DNA of 9,504 nucleotides, taken from the NCBI GenBank assembly GCA_964389005.1, contig CAYMCV010000098.1, positions 1-9,504 on the forward strand, read 5' to 3'. The stretch is from CAYMCV01 sp964389005. Lineage in GTDB: Bacteria > Bacillota > Clostridia > Lachnospirales > Lachnospiraceae. Shown piece after piece: positions 1 to 7,044 of the stretch. The notes beneath the pieces were generated by a model that saw nothing but the letters and a program-made list of their open reading frames with translations, had not been told where the DNA came from and ran no database searches. Position 1 is the first letter of the stretch; every line of letters starts with the position of its first letter. The position numbers were made by a program, and so were the translations under genes.

Positions 1-826
1 GCTCAATTCCAATCTCAATACCCTCATTTTTCTGATCTTCCCAAGCCTTACACATGTTGTACACACCTCCCTTTTCAACTTTCATCTTCAAATTAGCGAA
101 TGTATTCATCACATTCACGGTTTCACTGTCAACTTGTTGAAACGCTGCATCACTGTAAATGACTTCCTGCATTGCTTTTTTATCCTTCGAAAACTTGATT
201 ACTTCCATAACTTGTTTGACAGATGTCTTGAATTTGTCAAAATCTTCAATCTCTCTCGGTACAATCAGATTCAACTCATAATCCTGCGCCTTACCAAGCA
301 AGGTCTCCGATGAACCAACAAACATCTCGCTCAACTTCCTCGGCGCATCCCACGCTTTCTCACCCCAATAGATCACCAGTGTTATCACAGGGACGATTCT
401 ATCTTCTTTCGTAAATTTTGATAAAAACTCGTCTTGATTCTGTGTGTCCTTTGCCTTTCCATGGGCAGCACCAATGCGTTTTACCTGCTTGGCATAGTCT
501 ACTGCGCTGTACAACATATCTCTTACAGGCATTGCATAGTGGATGTTGCTCTGATTCTCTACCCCAAACAGAACCAGTACTGCTTCCTTCGATTCTTTCA
601 CCGTACAGAATTTGAGCAAATCTCGATAACCTTGTTCAAATCCAATCATCTTCTGTCCGTCAATCGCATCATCAGATATCGCAATCAATTCAGCCGTATC
701 TCTGTCTGTCAAATCTTCCGGTCGAATAATCTCTTTACCGTCATACAGAAAGTAATTCCATATGTCAGCAAAACGTCTGTTGTCTCCAAGAAATTCTCTT
801 GTTATAACGTCCTTTTTCCCCATCTT
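1..826 (-). CDS. Rpn family recombination-promoting nuclease / PD-(D/E)XK family putative transposase, C-terminus cut by window edge
   Basis: An open frame reads from ATG at 826-824 through position 1 without a stop, giving about 274 residues. The start has an AGAGGA site about seven bases upstream. The N-terminal block (roughly residues 11-45: FLGDNRRFADIWNYFLYDGK, then EIIRPEDLTDRDTAEL) and the central block with GVENQ and YAMPVRDMLY (about 87-105) are hallmarks of the Rpn/PD-(D/E)XK transposase-like family. The E-x-Q in GVENQ is the expected place of the variant nuclease (D/E)-x-K motif. VITLVIYWGEKAWDAPRKL (about 147-164) is also typical. The visible end, NEGIEIGIE, resembles the start of the Gly/Glu-rich repeat tail common in this family, so some tens of residues are probably missing. 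E. coli Rpn proteins are DNA endonucleases that promote RecA-independent recombination; the role here is by analogy. It appears to be a single gene with its own promoter candidate. Confidence 0.85.
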
Positions 827-913
827 TTGTTCCTCTCTTTCTTCTGCTTTTTCAGCAATGACACATAAATGCAGAAAAAGAGTCTCTCGAAACAAAAGTA
901 TTTCTCCATATTT

Positions 914-942
914 ATGTTAGCATTGCCCTAGTTAAAAATCAA
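914..942 (-). promoter_or_regulatory. Candidate sigma-A promoter for the Rpn-family nuclease gene
   Basis: On the minus strand there is TTGATT (942-937), a 17-base spacer, then TAACAT (919-914) preceded by TGC, which makes an extended -10. Each hexamer matches the consensus at four of six positions, and the spacing is ideal. It would give a leader of about 80 bases before the ATG at 826. This is sequence resemblance only. Confidence 0.35.
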
Positions 943-1078
943 TACTTCGGTATCCATGTTTGTTACTTCAATTTGGAATCTGTGGTCGATATGACCGTGA
1001 ACAGAATCTGTAGATGAACTTAAATTACCACACTATTTTATGAATGGCAAGATGTAATGTTGATTTTTATCTTCATAG

Positions 1079-1120
1079 CACAAAGAATTCCACGCGAACA
1101 ATCGCCCGGAATTCTTTGTG
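1079..1120 (-). terminator. Perfect 13-bp inverted repeat, probable transcription terminator of the dockerin genes
   Basis: CACAAAGAATTCC at 1079-1091 is matched exactly by its reverse complement at 1108-1120. The 16-base loop can itself form a GCG/CGC inner pairing. It lies 56 bases beyond the stop of the GH-like dockerin gene, where a terminator is expected. Neither strand has a clean run of T straight after the stem: the minus strand continues CTATGAAGATAAAAA and the plus strand TGTATTTGTC. The terminator call therefore rests on position and stem strength and could be wrong; a protein-binding palindrome is the alternative. Confidence 0.45.
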
Positions 1121-1163
1121 TGTATTTGTCAATAATTCAATTTCCCTGTACTTAAGAAGACAC

Positions 1164-1359
1164 CCAAACTTTTTGTTATTGGATCAGCCTTGCAACAGTG
1201 GATAAATCGACAATGTTAATCTTGTTGTCATTGTTCATATCCGCTTTTTTTACCGACTCCCAATCATCACTTTCATCTGTCTTATCGATATGTCGTGCGA
1301 CAAAAGCAAGGTCAACAATATTCACTACCCCGTCGTTGTTCATGTCGCCCGGAATCGGT
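1164..1359 (-). repeat. Duplicated dockerin module, copy A (95% identical to 3592-3787)
   Basis: The 196 bases align without gaps to 3592-3787 with nine mismatches counted by eye. The match covers the whole dockerin from the IPGD linker to the stop and continues 12 bases past it, then ends abruptly on both sides. Eight of the nine changes are synonymous; the ninth gives Lys here and Glu in copy B, in the second calcium loop. Confidence 0.9.
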
Positions 1360-3422
1360 TGTATATCTTCAGATAATTCAATTCGATAAATACGATAGTC
1401 CTCCTGTTCATAGGTATCACTGAATTGTCCGTTTACAACGCCAATTGTCTCTATTTCTTCACCGGATGCATTCAGTACGGTTGCTTTTCCGCTCGTAATC
1501 CCCGGAACAGTAAATGTGGTCAAAATCGTTTTGTCCTCATCATAAGCTGCAATATGATTCGTTTCTGCGGAAAGCGGTTCCGGTTCTGTCAAACGCACCG
1601 TAAACAGGTAAATGTCATCTCCGTCCTTTTTGGTCATTGTATCGACGCGGTTATTTCTGACATTACTGTTATCTGTAATCCATTCTTCTTCCGCTAAATC
1701 GGCAGACAAAATTATCTTCCCATAAGTTTCCATGCCAGTTTTAAATTCACTCATTGCATCATACTGTATGGTATCTCTTTCAAAATAAGCAAAGTACTGT
1801 ACACCCTTGGCACCATGAACTACCGATAGCCAAGATTCCATCAATACCTGCTCCGACGTTGGACCCGGTGTGTTACGACTTGCATCAAGGTCACAAGGCT
1901 CTATAACTGTAATAACCGGAAGCATCCCCCCTGCCACCTGATTGATATAGGTATCAATCGATTCGGCCCACAAATCAATAACCCCTCGTTCCTTATTAAA
2001 CAGTCCCTTTGTCTGAATACGATACTCCAGTGGATATAAATCAAAGGACAGAACATCACAGAAAAAAGTATGACGATTATTCTGTTCCGTACTTTCCCAA
2101 TATTCATATTCCCTCTGATATCTGGAAGCACCCGCAAGCGCTCCCATTACAGTTGTGGTATATGTTACGGGATGCTGGTCATCAATTTCTCTTGTTGCAT
2201 ATGTCCATGCTGAAAGAACATGCGGTGGTACCTGTTTCGTCATTCCTCCGATATCCGGTTCATCCATCCAACACCACATCAGCATTCTGTTATGTTCCAT
2301 AGTTTCTGTTACAAAATTTCGCATTTTACTTATGCTTGTTGTTCTCCCGTTCCTTGAAGGAACTGTAAAATCTCCGCGCCCCGGGCCAATTGCCATCCAA
2401 TTTCTATCTGCACATTTATCCAAATAATCCGCCCACAATTCAGGTGTATATAGACCCGTGCCTCCCTCTGTATTGTAATAACCGATTGTATTTGCCGTAT
2501 TCAATGAATCTTCGAAATCATTCATCCACCCGAGATCAATCATATACGCACTGACAGGGTAAAAAGGCTCACCGTCAACACAAATGGCATTCCACTCATT
2601 GATACTGACTTTTGCGATTCCATCATAACTTTTTGAAAACTTCTCATTCCAGACACCACCAAGCTTATTGCCGCTTGCATCCGTCAAAACTGCACATAAA
2701 TGATAAGTATCTGCCGGAAGTTCGCTATAATCTGCCAAAAACTTCACCTCAGTCTGCAAATTGTTTTTATGCAACAATTCCCATGTATTTCCCGGCTTAT
2801 CTCCGACAAGCGATACATTAAGAATATTGGTAGGCTCTGCGACTACATTGCTCGGTATCGTTGCTGTAATAAATTGCGCGCTTCTGGTATTGAACGGTGC
2901 ATGACAAAGTTCAAAACCATCCATGGGTTTTTCACCGGTCACGGTAATCTGAATGCTGGTTGTTTCATAAGCAATCACAGTTGCATCCGCCGCGGCAAGA
3001 AAATCTTGTGTGAACTTATCAAAAATGCTGACCGACAATGTTACGGTATAGATTCCCGGCGTCATGTAATAATGTGTTACTGCCAGACCCGAATTTGACG
3101 AGGTATTTCTGGGTGCCCCAAATTTACATGTATAACCATCACCGAAATCCCACTCATAACGAGCTCTGTTTAACAAATAAGCATCCGGATAGGTCGTCCC
3201 TTCTCCCGAAAAAAATACCTCCTCATTTACTTCCACCTCGATTCCCGGACGTACTTCAATATTAGGAATCAAATCAGATACTTCTTCATTTTGGGGATTT
3301 AGTGTTTGCTCCGATGTCAATTCACCCGCCCTGACCAAATTCGGGTTGATTGCTGTCAAAAGCAAAATTACGCACAATCCCAAACATATGATATTGCTTA
3401 GTTTGCTACCTTTTTTAACCAT
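1176..3422 (-). CDS. Secreted PKD / TIM-barrel glycoside-hydrolase-like protein with C-terminal type I dockerin
   Basis: The product is 748 residues from ATG 3422, which follows AGGAGG by three bases; ATG 3443 is the alternative, and a TTG extension to 3479 lacks a ribosome site. Residues 1-32 form a signal peptide (KK, then hydrophobic NIICLGLCVILLLTAI, cleavage likely after VRA). About 54-161 is a PKD-like domain (YEWDFGDG, then VTHYYMTPGIYTVTLSV). A linker of unclear fold reaches about 270. About 272-600 resembles a clan GH-A TIM barrel: it opens INEWNAICVDGEPFYPVSAY, carries MWCWMDEPD with E388 as likely acid/base, then DDQHPVTYTT, and VIEP with E508 as possible nucleophile. A short beta-rich segment leads to the dockerin (691-748), with two calcium loops, DMNNDGVVNIVD and DMNNDNKINIVD. 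I infer an extracellular hydrolase docking on a cohesin scaffold; the GH family and substrate are not identifiable by eye. It follows another dockerin gene by about 180 bases. Confidence 0.8.
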   Translation of the reverse strand: MVKKGSKLSNIICLGLCVILLLTAINPNLVRAGELTSEQTLNPQNEEVSDLIPNIEVRPGIEVEVNEEVFFSGEGTTYPDAYLLNRARYEWDFGDGYTCKFGAPRNTSSNSGLAVTHYYMTPGIYTVTLSVSIFDKFTQDFLAAADATVIAYETTSIQITVTGEKPMDGFELCHAPFNTRSAQFITATIPSNVVAEPTNILNVSLVGDKPGNTWELLHKNNLQTEVKFLADYSELPADTYHLCAVLTDASGNKLGGVWNEKFSKSYDGIAKVSINEWNAICVDGEPFYPVSAYMIDLGWMNDFEDSLNTANTIGYYNTEGGTGLYTPELWADYLDKCADRNWMAIGPGRGDFTVPSRNGRTTSISKMRNFVTETMEHNRMLMWCWMDEPDIGGMTKQVPPHVLSAWTYATREIDDQHPVTYTTTVMGALAGASRYQREYEYWESTEQNNRHTFFCDVLSFDLYPLEYRIQTKGLFNKERGVIDLWAESIDTYINQVAGGMLPVITVIEPCDLDASRNTPGPTSEQVLMESWLSVVHGAKGVQYFAYFERDTIQYDAMSEFKTGMETYGKIILSADLAEEEWITDNSNVRNNRVDTMTKKDGDDIYLFTVRLTEPEPLSAETNHIAAYDEDKTILTTFTVPGITSGKATVLNASGEEIETIGVVNGQFSDTYEQEDYRIYRIELSEDIQPIPGDMNNDGVVNIVDLAFVARHIDKTDESDDWESVKKADMNNDNKINIVDLSTVARLIQ

Positions 3423-3425
3423 TTT

Positions 3426-3431
3426 CCTCCT
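3426..3431 (-). promoter_or_regulatory. Ribosome binding site AGGAGG for the GH-like dockerin gene
   Basis: AGGAGG on the minus strand precedes ATG 3422 with AAA between. The spacing is short, but no comparable site lies in front of the upstream ATG codons (3443, 3446) or TTG 3479. It favours the 748-residue product whose N-terminus begins MVKKGSKLSN. Confidence 0.55.
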
Positions 3432-3500
3432 GCCTTTCTTCATCATTAACTTACTGAGGTTACCAAATAACAAGGTCAATATAGCGAATTATCATTTCGA

Positions 3501-3557
3501 TTTCTACAAAACTTGGAGATAGTGACTTTGGGCTAAAAGAAGAACTTTTGGTCAAAC
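3501..3557. repeat. Leader block shared with the upstream dockerin gene, with two degenerate repeat units
   Basis: This block, 79-135 bases before the preferred start of the GH-like gene, aligns with 6552-6611 upstream of the beta-helix gene. Both run TTTCTACAAAA, TTGGA, GATAGTGACTTT, GGCTAAAA, GAAG and then ACTTTTGG. The second unit here has lost part of the GTGAC core (GAACTTTTGGTCAAA). It looks like a decayed short version of the 22-bp array in front of the neighbouring gene. Confidence 0.75.
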
Positions 3558-3591
3558 ATAAGTATTTCATGAGCCGAGATAGACAACAAAT

Positions 3592-3787
3592 CCAAACTTT
3601 TTGTTATTGAATCAGTCTTGCCACAGTGGATAAATCGACAATATTAATCTCGTTGTCGTTGTTCATATCCGCTTTTTTTACCGACTCCCAATCATCACTT
3701 TCATCGGTCTTATCTATATGTCGTGCGACAAAAGCAAGGTCAACAATATTCACTACTCCGTCGTTGTTCATGTCGCCCGGAATCGGT
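3592..3787 (-). repeat. Duplicated dockerin module, copy B (95% identical to 1164-1359)
   Basis: This is the partner of copy A at the 3' end of the beta-helix dockerin gene, with the same length and borders. The two copies lie 2428 bases apart in direct orientation, so they could support recombination that would fuse the two genes or delete the sequence between them. Confidence 0.9.
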
Positions 3788-6468
3788 ATATCATACCCGT
3801 CAGCCATCGGTAATGCAATGGTCGGATTCCATTTGGTATGATACGAACCACCGCTTCCATATATGTCTTCACAGAAATAAATCATATCGCCTTCTTTCAC
3901 ATCGACAGCCAATATGTGTGAATACTGCATATGATCTGTATATAGATGCTTTGTCCACAGTACACTGTCATTTTTCTTAATCGTAACAACCGTACCATTA
4001 TCAAACGGTGTCCTTCCTCCGAGAATTGCTTCTCCGGAAATAGTCACCCTCCCGTCTTTCGGTGCTTTCCATGCGCGAACAGAGTATCCCAAATCTTTAT
4101 TTTCTGTATGCTGCCTGTCATTTTGTATCCACGGTCGATACAAGGAGTCTGCCATTGTCCACATTCCCTTTGATTTTGACCATGTCAATTCTTCTAATAC
4201 TTTTGCATTATCCTTCGTAATACATCGATAATAGTACCATTGATTCTCCCCTTGTTTATCGCTGAAATCCTTTTTGGCATTGTAATACTTGATTCCGTCA
4301 CGTGTACAATTCATTCGGTAAGTTTCGGCAACTCCCGCAGCGTCTGTGTATATGACTGTAATCAAATTGTCTCCGAGTGCAAGCGGAATTGTTGCAGAGT
4401 TATTTCCGCTCTCGATAAACTTACCATTGACAGTAACCTGTCCGCTTGCATACTCAGGAGTGACAAATACAGTCTCGGTCTCATAGGTGAGCGGAACCTG
4501 ATACTCATAAACTCCTGTTTCAAGTGTGATTGTTTCATCGTTTATACGAAGACCCCGAAATCCCGGTAATTGTTCAACCTCAACCACGCATGTCGTAAAT
4601 ATGCCTGTTTCCTTGGCAGTGACCGTAATCGTTGTCGTTCCACCGCCAATTCCCGTAATCTTACCGGTTGAATCCACAGTTGCTATGTCTGCATCATCGG
4701 TCGTCCACATCAATTCCTGATTTCCTGCATTTGCCGGATAGAACATAGCTACCGGTTGTTCCGTGTCGCCAACGCCGAGAGATATGGCCGTATGATTTAA
4801 AACAATACTTCTGATTCCGCTTCCTGCCTGCTGATACTCATATGGACCGATATCAATTCCGGATCCTGAAATTCTTAATTTTTTATCTGCATCCGTTGAA
4901 AAAACACTTTGCATTCCCTTATCAATGGCAGGGGAAGTCGCCTGCAAATGATAGTCTCCGTTTGCTTCATTTACAAACAAGGGATCAGCCGTGATATCGA
5001 CTTCGCTTTCGAATGTACGCTGCAACTTATACATTAGGTTGTTTCCTGAATCAGTCAAAACAGCACCTTCGAATGTACCATATGGAACCTTAACATCTAC
5101 ATAAATATTGTTTCTGTAAGAGGCCTGTCCGCCTTCTCCTCGTACCATGGAGCCAAAAATCGCATGATTACCAATAAACAAATTATTCTCGGCAACTATA
5201 TTTCTTGTCTTATAGCCACACATTGCCCAAGCATTGAATCCCTTGATGACATTGTTGCGAATCGTAATGTCACTTACCAGGTATTCACCCGGATAACTTC
5301 CACTCTCTAACCAGATTCCCTGATGGAGAAAACAGTCGACATAGTTACCCTCAATCAGCAAATTTCGCGTAATTTCACGATTATTATCATAAATCTGTAT
5401 GAAATCCACATGAGAAGTTCCGATGTTTTCTTGTACCAAATCTGTTACATGATTATTTCTGACGATATTGTTATAACCAAATACGCGCATGACATCTATA
5501 TCTCCATGGGAAATCAAAAATGCGTACCTTGCTACTCCTGTAATTTCATTTTCGGAAAACAAAAGATTGTTCCCATTGATTCCACCACCCGTGGTACAAT
5601 TTCTGAAGATATTCCTCGCCATATAGTTATTTTCACCGCTTAAATAAAAACCCCCGCCTGTTGCATTTGTAATTTCCATTTTTACAACCTGTGTGTTTGA
5701 ACCGCTTACAGAAATTCCGGTTTTACCGGATTGCGTATAAAACATGACATATTTCTTTCCTTCATGCTCCTTGATTTCATATGCTGCTTCGTTTGCGCGA
5801 AGTTCACTTTCATTCGCAATTTCTCGCAATCCGTATGTTTTGAGTCCTTCGATACGATAATAACTTGCCTCTAATGAAATTGTTCCGAATAGCCATGCCC
5901 CTGAACTTTCAGTTTTTAGCGTAATCCATTGACTTTCCGTTCCGGGATGCTTCGTTGTAATACGAACGGCACCGCTATAGTAACCGTCTTTTACAACAAT
6001 AACATCACCCGGCGTTGCTGCATCCACCGCGGATTGGATATCTATATAGGTCTCACCCTCACCCACCATCAACTTGTTGTTATAACCTGTTGTAATTGTA
6101 ATCGGATTGCTTTCTTCATACAGAAATCCCATTGCATCTGCCGGACGCACCGTAATCACATAACTTGTGTCCGGCGCCATATCCGTGAAAGTATATCTGT
6201 TTGTTGTCGAGCGATAACGTTCATCTCCGTCAACATAGATTACATATTCCGTAGGCGTAAATTCCACCGGCGTGTCCCATGCAATTTCAACGTTTGAAGA
6301 ATACACAGACAAATCACTCAGTACCTGTATATTTCCCGACGCTGCATCAACATTACCGATGATTCCTGTCTTCCCGAAAAATATGATACATGTAATTAAT
6401 ATCAGACTCAGCAGAATTGATGCGATATTTCTTATGACTGTACTGTTTACTTGTTTTACCCTTAACAT
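3604..6468 (-). CDS. Secreted multidomain right-handed beta-helix protein with C-terminal type I dockerin
   Basis: The product is 954 residues from ATG 6468. Residues 1-42 form a long signal peptide (hydrophobic core about 12-32, then VDAAS). About 46-127 is fibronectin type III (VEIAWDTP, then YVIYVDGDERYRST, TSYVITVRP). About 136-543 is a right-handed parallel beta-helix of the pectate-lyase type: it opens IQSAVDAATPGDVIVVKDGYY, has many NN-x-I/V rungs, HVDFIQIYDN and GIWLESG, and closes DPLFVNEANGDYHLQATSPA, then DIGPYEY. About 552-632 is a BIG2 Ig-like domain (SLGVGDTEQPV, then ITGIGGGTTTITVTA). About 637-723 resembles a cadherin-like beta-sandwich. About 726-888 is an unassigned Trp/Tyr-rich beta-sandwich, possibly carbohydrate binding. 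The dockerin (896-954) has DMNNDGVVNIVD and DMNNDNEINIVD. Beta-helix proteins of this type include polysaccharide lyases and hydrolases; lyase activity and substrate are not shown. Its dockerin matches that of the next gene at all but one residue, so both probably bind the same cohesin. Confidence 0.82.
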   Translation of the reverse strand: MLRVKQVNSTVIRNIASILLSLILITCIIFFGKTGIIGNVDAASGNIQVLSDLSVYSSNVEIAWDTPVEFTPTEYVIYVDGDERYRSTTNRYTFTDMAPDTSYVITVRPADAMGFLYEESNPITITTGYNNKLMVGEGETYIDIQSAVDAATPGDVIVVKDGYYSGAVRITTKHPGTESQWITLKTESSGAWLFGTISLEASYYRIEGLKTYGLREIANESELRANEAAYEIKEHEGKKYVMFYTQSGKTGISVSGSNTQVVKMEITNATGGGFYLSGENNYMARNIFRNCTTGGGINGNNLLFSENEITGVARYAFLISHGDIDVMRVFGYNNIVRNNHVTDLVQENIGTSHVDFIQIYDNNREITRNLLIEGNYVDCFLHQGIWLESGSYPGEYLVSDITIRNNVIKGFNAWAMCGYKTRNIVAENNLFIGNHAIFGSMVRGEGGQASYRNNIYVDVKVPYGTFEGAVLTDSGNNLMYKLQRTFESEVDITADPLFVNEANGDYHLQATSPAIDKGMQSVFSTDADKKLRISGSGIDIGPYEYQQAGSGIRSIVLNHTAISLGVGDTEQPVAMFYPANAGNQELMWTTDDADIATVDSTGKITGIGGGTTTITVTAKETGIFTTCVVEVEQLPGFRGLRINDETITLETGVYEYQVPLTYETETVFVTPEYASGQVTVNGKFIESGNNSATIPLALGDNLITVIYTDAAGVAETYRMNCTRDGIKYYNAKKDFSDKQGENQWYYYRCITKDNAKVLEELTWSKSKGMWTMADSLYRPWIQNDRQHTENKDLGYSVRAWKAPKDGRVTISGEAILGGRTPFDNGTVVTIKKNDSVLWTKHLYTDHMQYSHILAVDVKEGDMIYFCEDIYGSGGSYHTKWNPTIALPMADGYDIPIPGDMNNDGVVNIVDLAFVARHIDKTDESDDWESVKKADMNNDNEINIVDLSTVARLIQ

Positions 6469-6473
6469 TTTAG

Positions 6474-6479
6474 CCTCCT
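6474..6479 (-). promoter_or_regulatory. Ribosome binding site AGGAGG fixing the start of the beta-helix dockerin gene
   Basis: AGGAGG followed by CTAAA and ATG at 6468 is the only strong initiation signal here. It places a classic signal peptide (MLRVKQVNST and onward) at the N-terminus. The open frame continues 47 codons further upstream into the tandem array, but that part has no ribosome site and should not be counted as protein. Confidence 0.85.
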
Positions 6480-6551
6480 TGTGCACTACGTTTGTCACCA
6501 TTATGTTCCGCTTTTCGTTGCACCATAAATATACATATATTTCTTCATGAA

Positions 6552-6611
6552 TTTCTACAAAATTTGGAAGATAGTGACTTTTGGCTAAAAAGAAGTGACT
6601 TTTGGACAAAC
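6552..6611. repeat. Leader block shared with the downstream dockerin gene
   Basis: This is the counterpart of 3501-3557. It includes the first two units of the tandem array and the TTTCTACAAAATTTGGAAG segment between array and gene. On the coding strand the latter reads as a TTGTAGAAAT element common to both leaders. No convincing -10 follows at the right distance in both genes, so I do not call a promoter. Confidence 0.7.
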
Positions 6612-6761
6612 TTTTCTTGAAAAAAGTGACTTTTGGTCAAAAAAGAAGTGACTTTTGGTCAAAAAAGAAGTGACTTTTGGTCAAAAAAGAAGTGACTTTT
6701 GGACAAACTTTTCTTGAAAAAAGTGACTTTTGGACAAAAAGAAAGTGACTTTTGGTCACTT
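6574..6761. repeat. Eight-copy tandem array of about 22 bp built on a TGAC-N5-GTCA dyad
   Basis: The core GTGACTTTTGG starts at 6574, 6595, 6626, 6648, 6670, 6692, 6723 and 6745. The spacings are 21, 31, 22, 22, 22, 31 and 22 bases. The 31-base steps carry the same extra ACTTTTCTTGA segment, so a 31+22+22+22 pattern gives a 97-bp higher-order period, with about 50 bases repeated almost exactly. Units at 6626, 6648, 6670 and 6745 keep an intact TGAC-TTTTG-GTCA dyad; the others end GGACA or GGCTA. A 22-base period is not a multiple of three, and there are no unique spacers, so it is neither coding nor CRISPR. It occupies the gap between the Smr gene and the beta-helix dockerin gene. Confidence 0.92.
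6736..6761 (-). terminator. Candidate rho-independent terminator of the Smr operon, formed by the outermost array unit
   Basis: On the minus strand AAGTGAC, a five-base loop CAAAA, and GTCACTT form a perfect seven-pair stem followed by TCTTTTTG. It starts 32 bases past the Smr stop. The stem has only three G-C pairs and is therefore weak. The other intact units (TTGACCAAAAGTCACTTCTTTT) have a shorter stem and a similar T-rich tail, so several weak terminators in a row are conceivable. Confidence 0.45.
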
Positions 6762-6792
6762 GTGAGTTGTAATGTATTTTGTAAAAATAATA

Positions 6793-7044
6793 TCAGTACT
6801 CGCGTAACACCAACTCGGTAATGCCCGGGTTGTTTCCGTTTATGATCCGCAGAACTTTGGGATGCCTTTTGTAGCCGTATTCTTCTTCGATCATATCACG
6901 AATCCCGGTTCCTCCATGATAACCGTGAATCAATCGTAACCGATATACAGCGCGACTCGCTCTGTCAAGTTGACTGTCAATTGTGGTTTTGGCCTGATAG
7001 ACATTCTTCCCGTGCAAATCAATTTCAATGACACCCGCATTCAT
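6793..7044 (-). CDS. Small stand-alone Smr-domain protein (83 aa)
   Basis: The 83 residues are essentially a single Smr domain. IDLHGKNVYQA (8-18) carries the DLHG motif at 9-12, and LRLIHGYHGGTGIRDMIEEE (36-55) carries the HG-x-x-G-T-G-x-(L/I)-R motif. The C-terminal strand region is NPGITELVLREY. Smr domains bind or cut nucleic acids: in MutS2 they act on branched DNA, and SmrB-type proteins cut mRNA at collided ribosomes. Minimal proteins like this one are largely uncharacterised, so no precise role is assigned. The ATG has GGAGG seven bases upstream and overlaps the previous stop as ATGA, which implies translational coupling to the Cys-rich membrane peptide gene. It is the last gene of its run, ahead of a terminator candidate. 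Confidence 0.85.
   Translation of the reverse strand: MNAGVIEIDLHGKNVYQAKTTIDSQLDRASRAVYRLRLIHGYHGGTGIRDMIEEEYGYKRHPKVLRIINGNNPGITELVLREY

Larger units (their letters stand above)
827..1175. other. Gene-free intergenic region between the Rpn-type gene and the GH-like dockerin gene
   Basis: This is 349 bases with no supported coding frame on either strand. It holds the promoter candidate at 914-942, the inverted repeat at 1079-1120, and a weak hairpin at 847-880 in the nuclease leader (nine of ten pairs, mostly A-T). The last 12 bases (1164-1175) belong to the duplicated dockerin 3' module. I see nothing else in it. Confidence 0.7.

Noticed and set aside
434..868. Open frame on the plus strand opposite the Rpn-family gene
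   Set aside because: It is antisense to a clearly recognisable protein, has no family resemblance and a low-complexity end; it is a shadow frame.
847..880. Hairpin CTTTTTCAGC / GCAGAAAAAG in the nuclease leader
   Set aside because: It is mostly A-T with one mismatch and a 14-base loop, and has no T tract on either side; too weak to call a terminator or riboswitch.
3423..3479. TTG start at 3479 for the GH-like dockerin gene
   Set aside because: No ribosome site precedes it, and the added 19 residues push the signal peptide inward.
6469..6609. Upstream extension of the beta-helix gene by 47 codons (to 6609)
   Set aside because: It reads into the tandem array, has no ribosome site and would bury the signal peptide; AGGAGG at 6474-6479 fixes the start at 6468.
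6574..6761. CRISPR array
   Set aside because: Repeats are contiguous at about 22 bases with no unique spacers, and no cas gene is visible.
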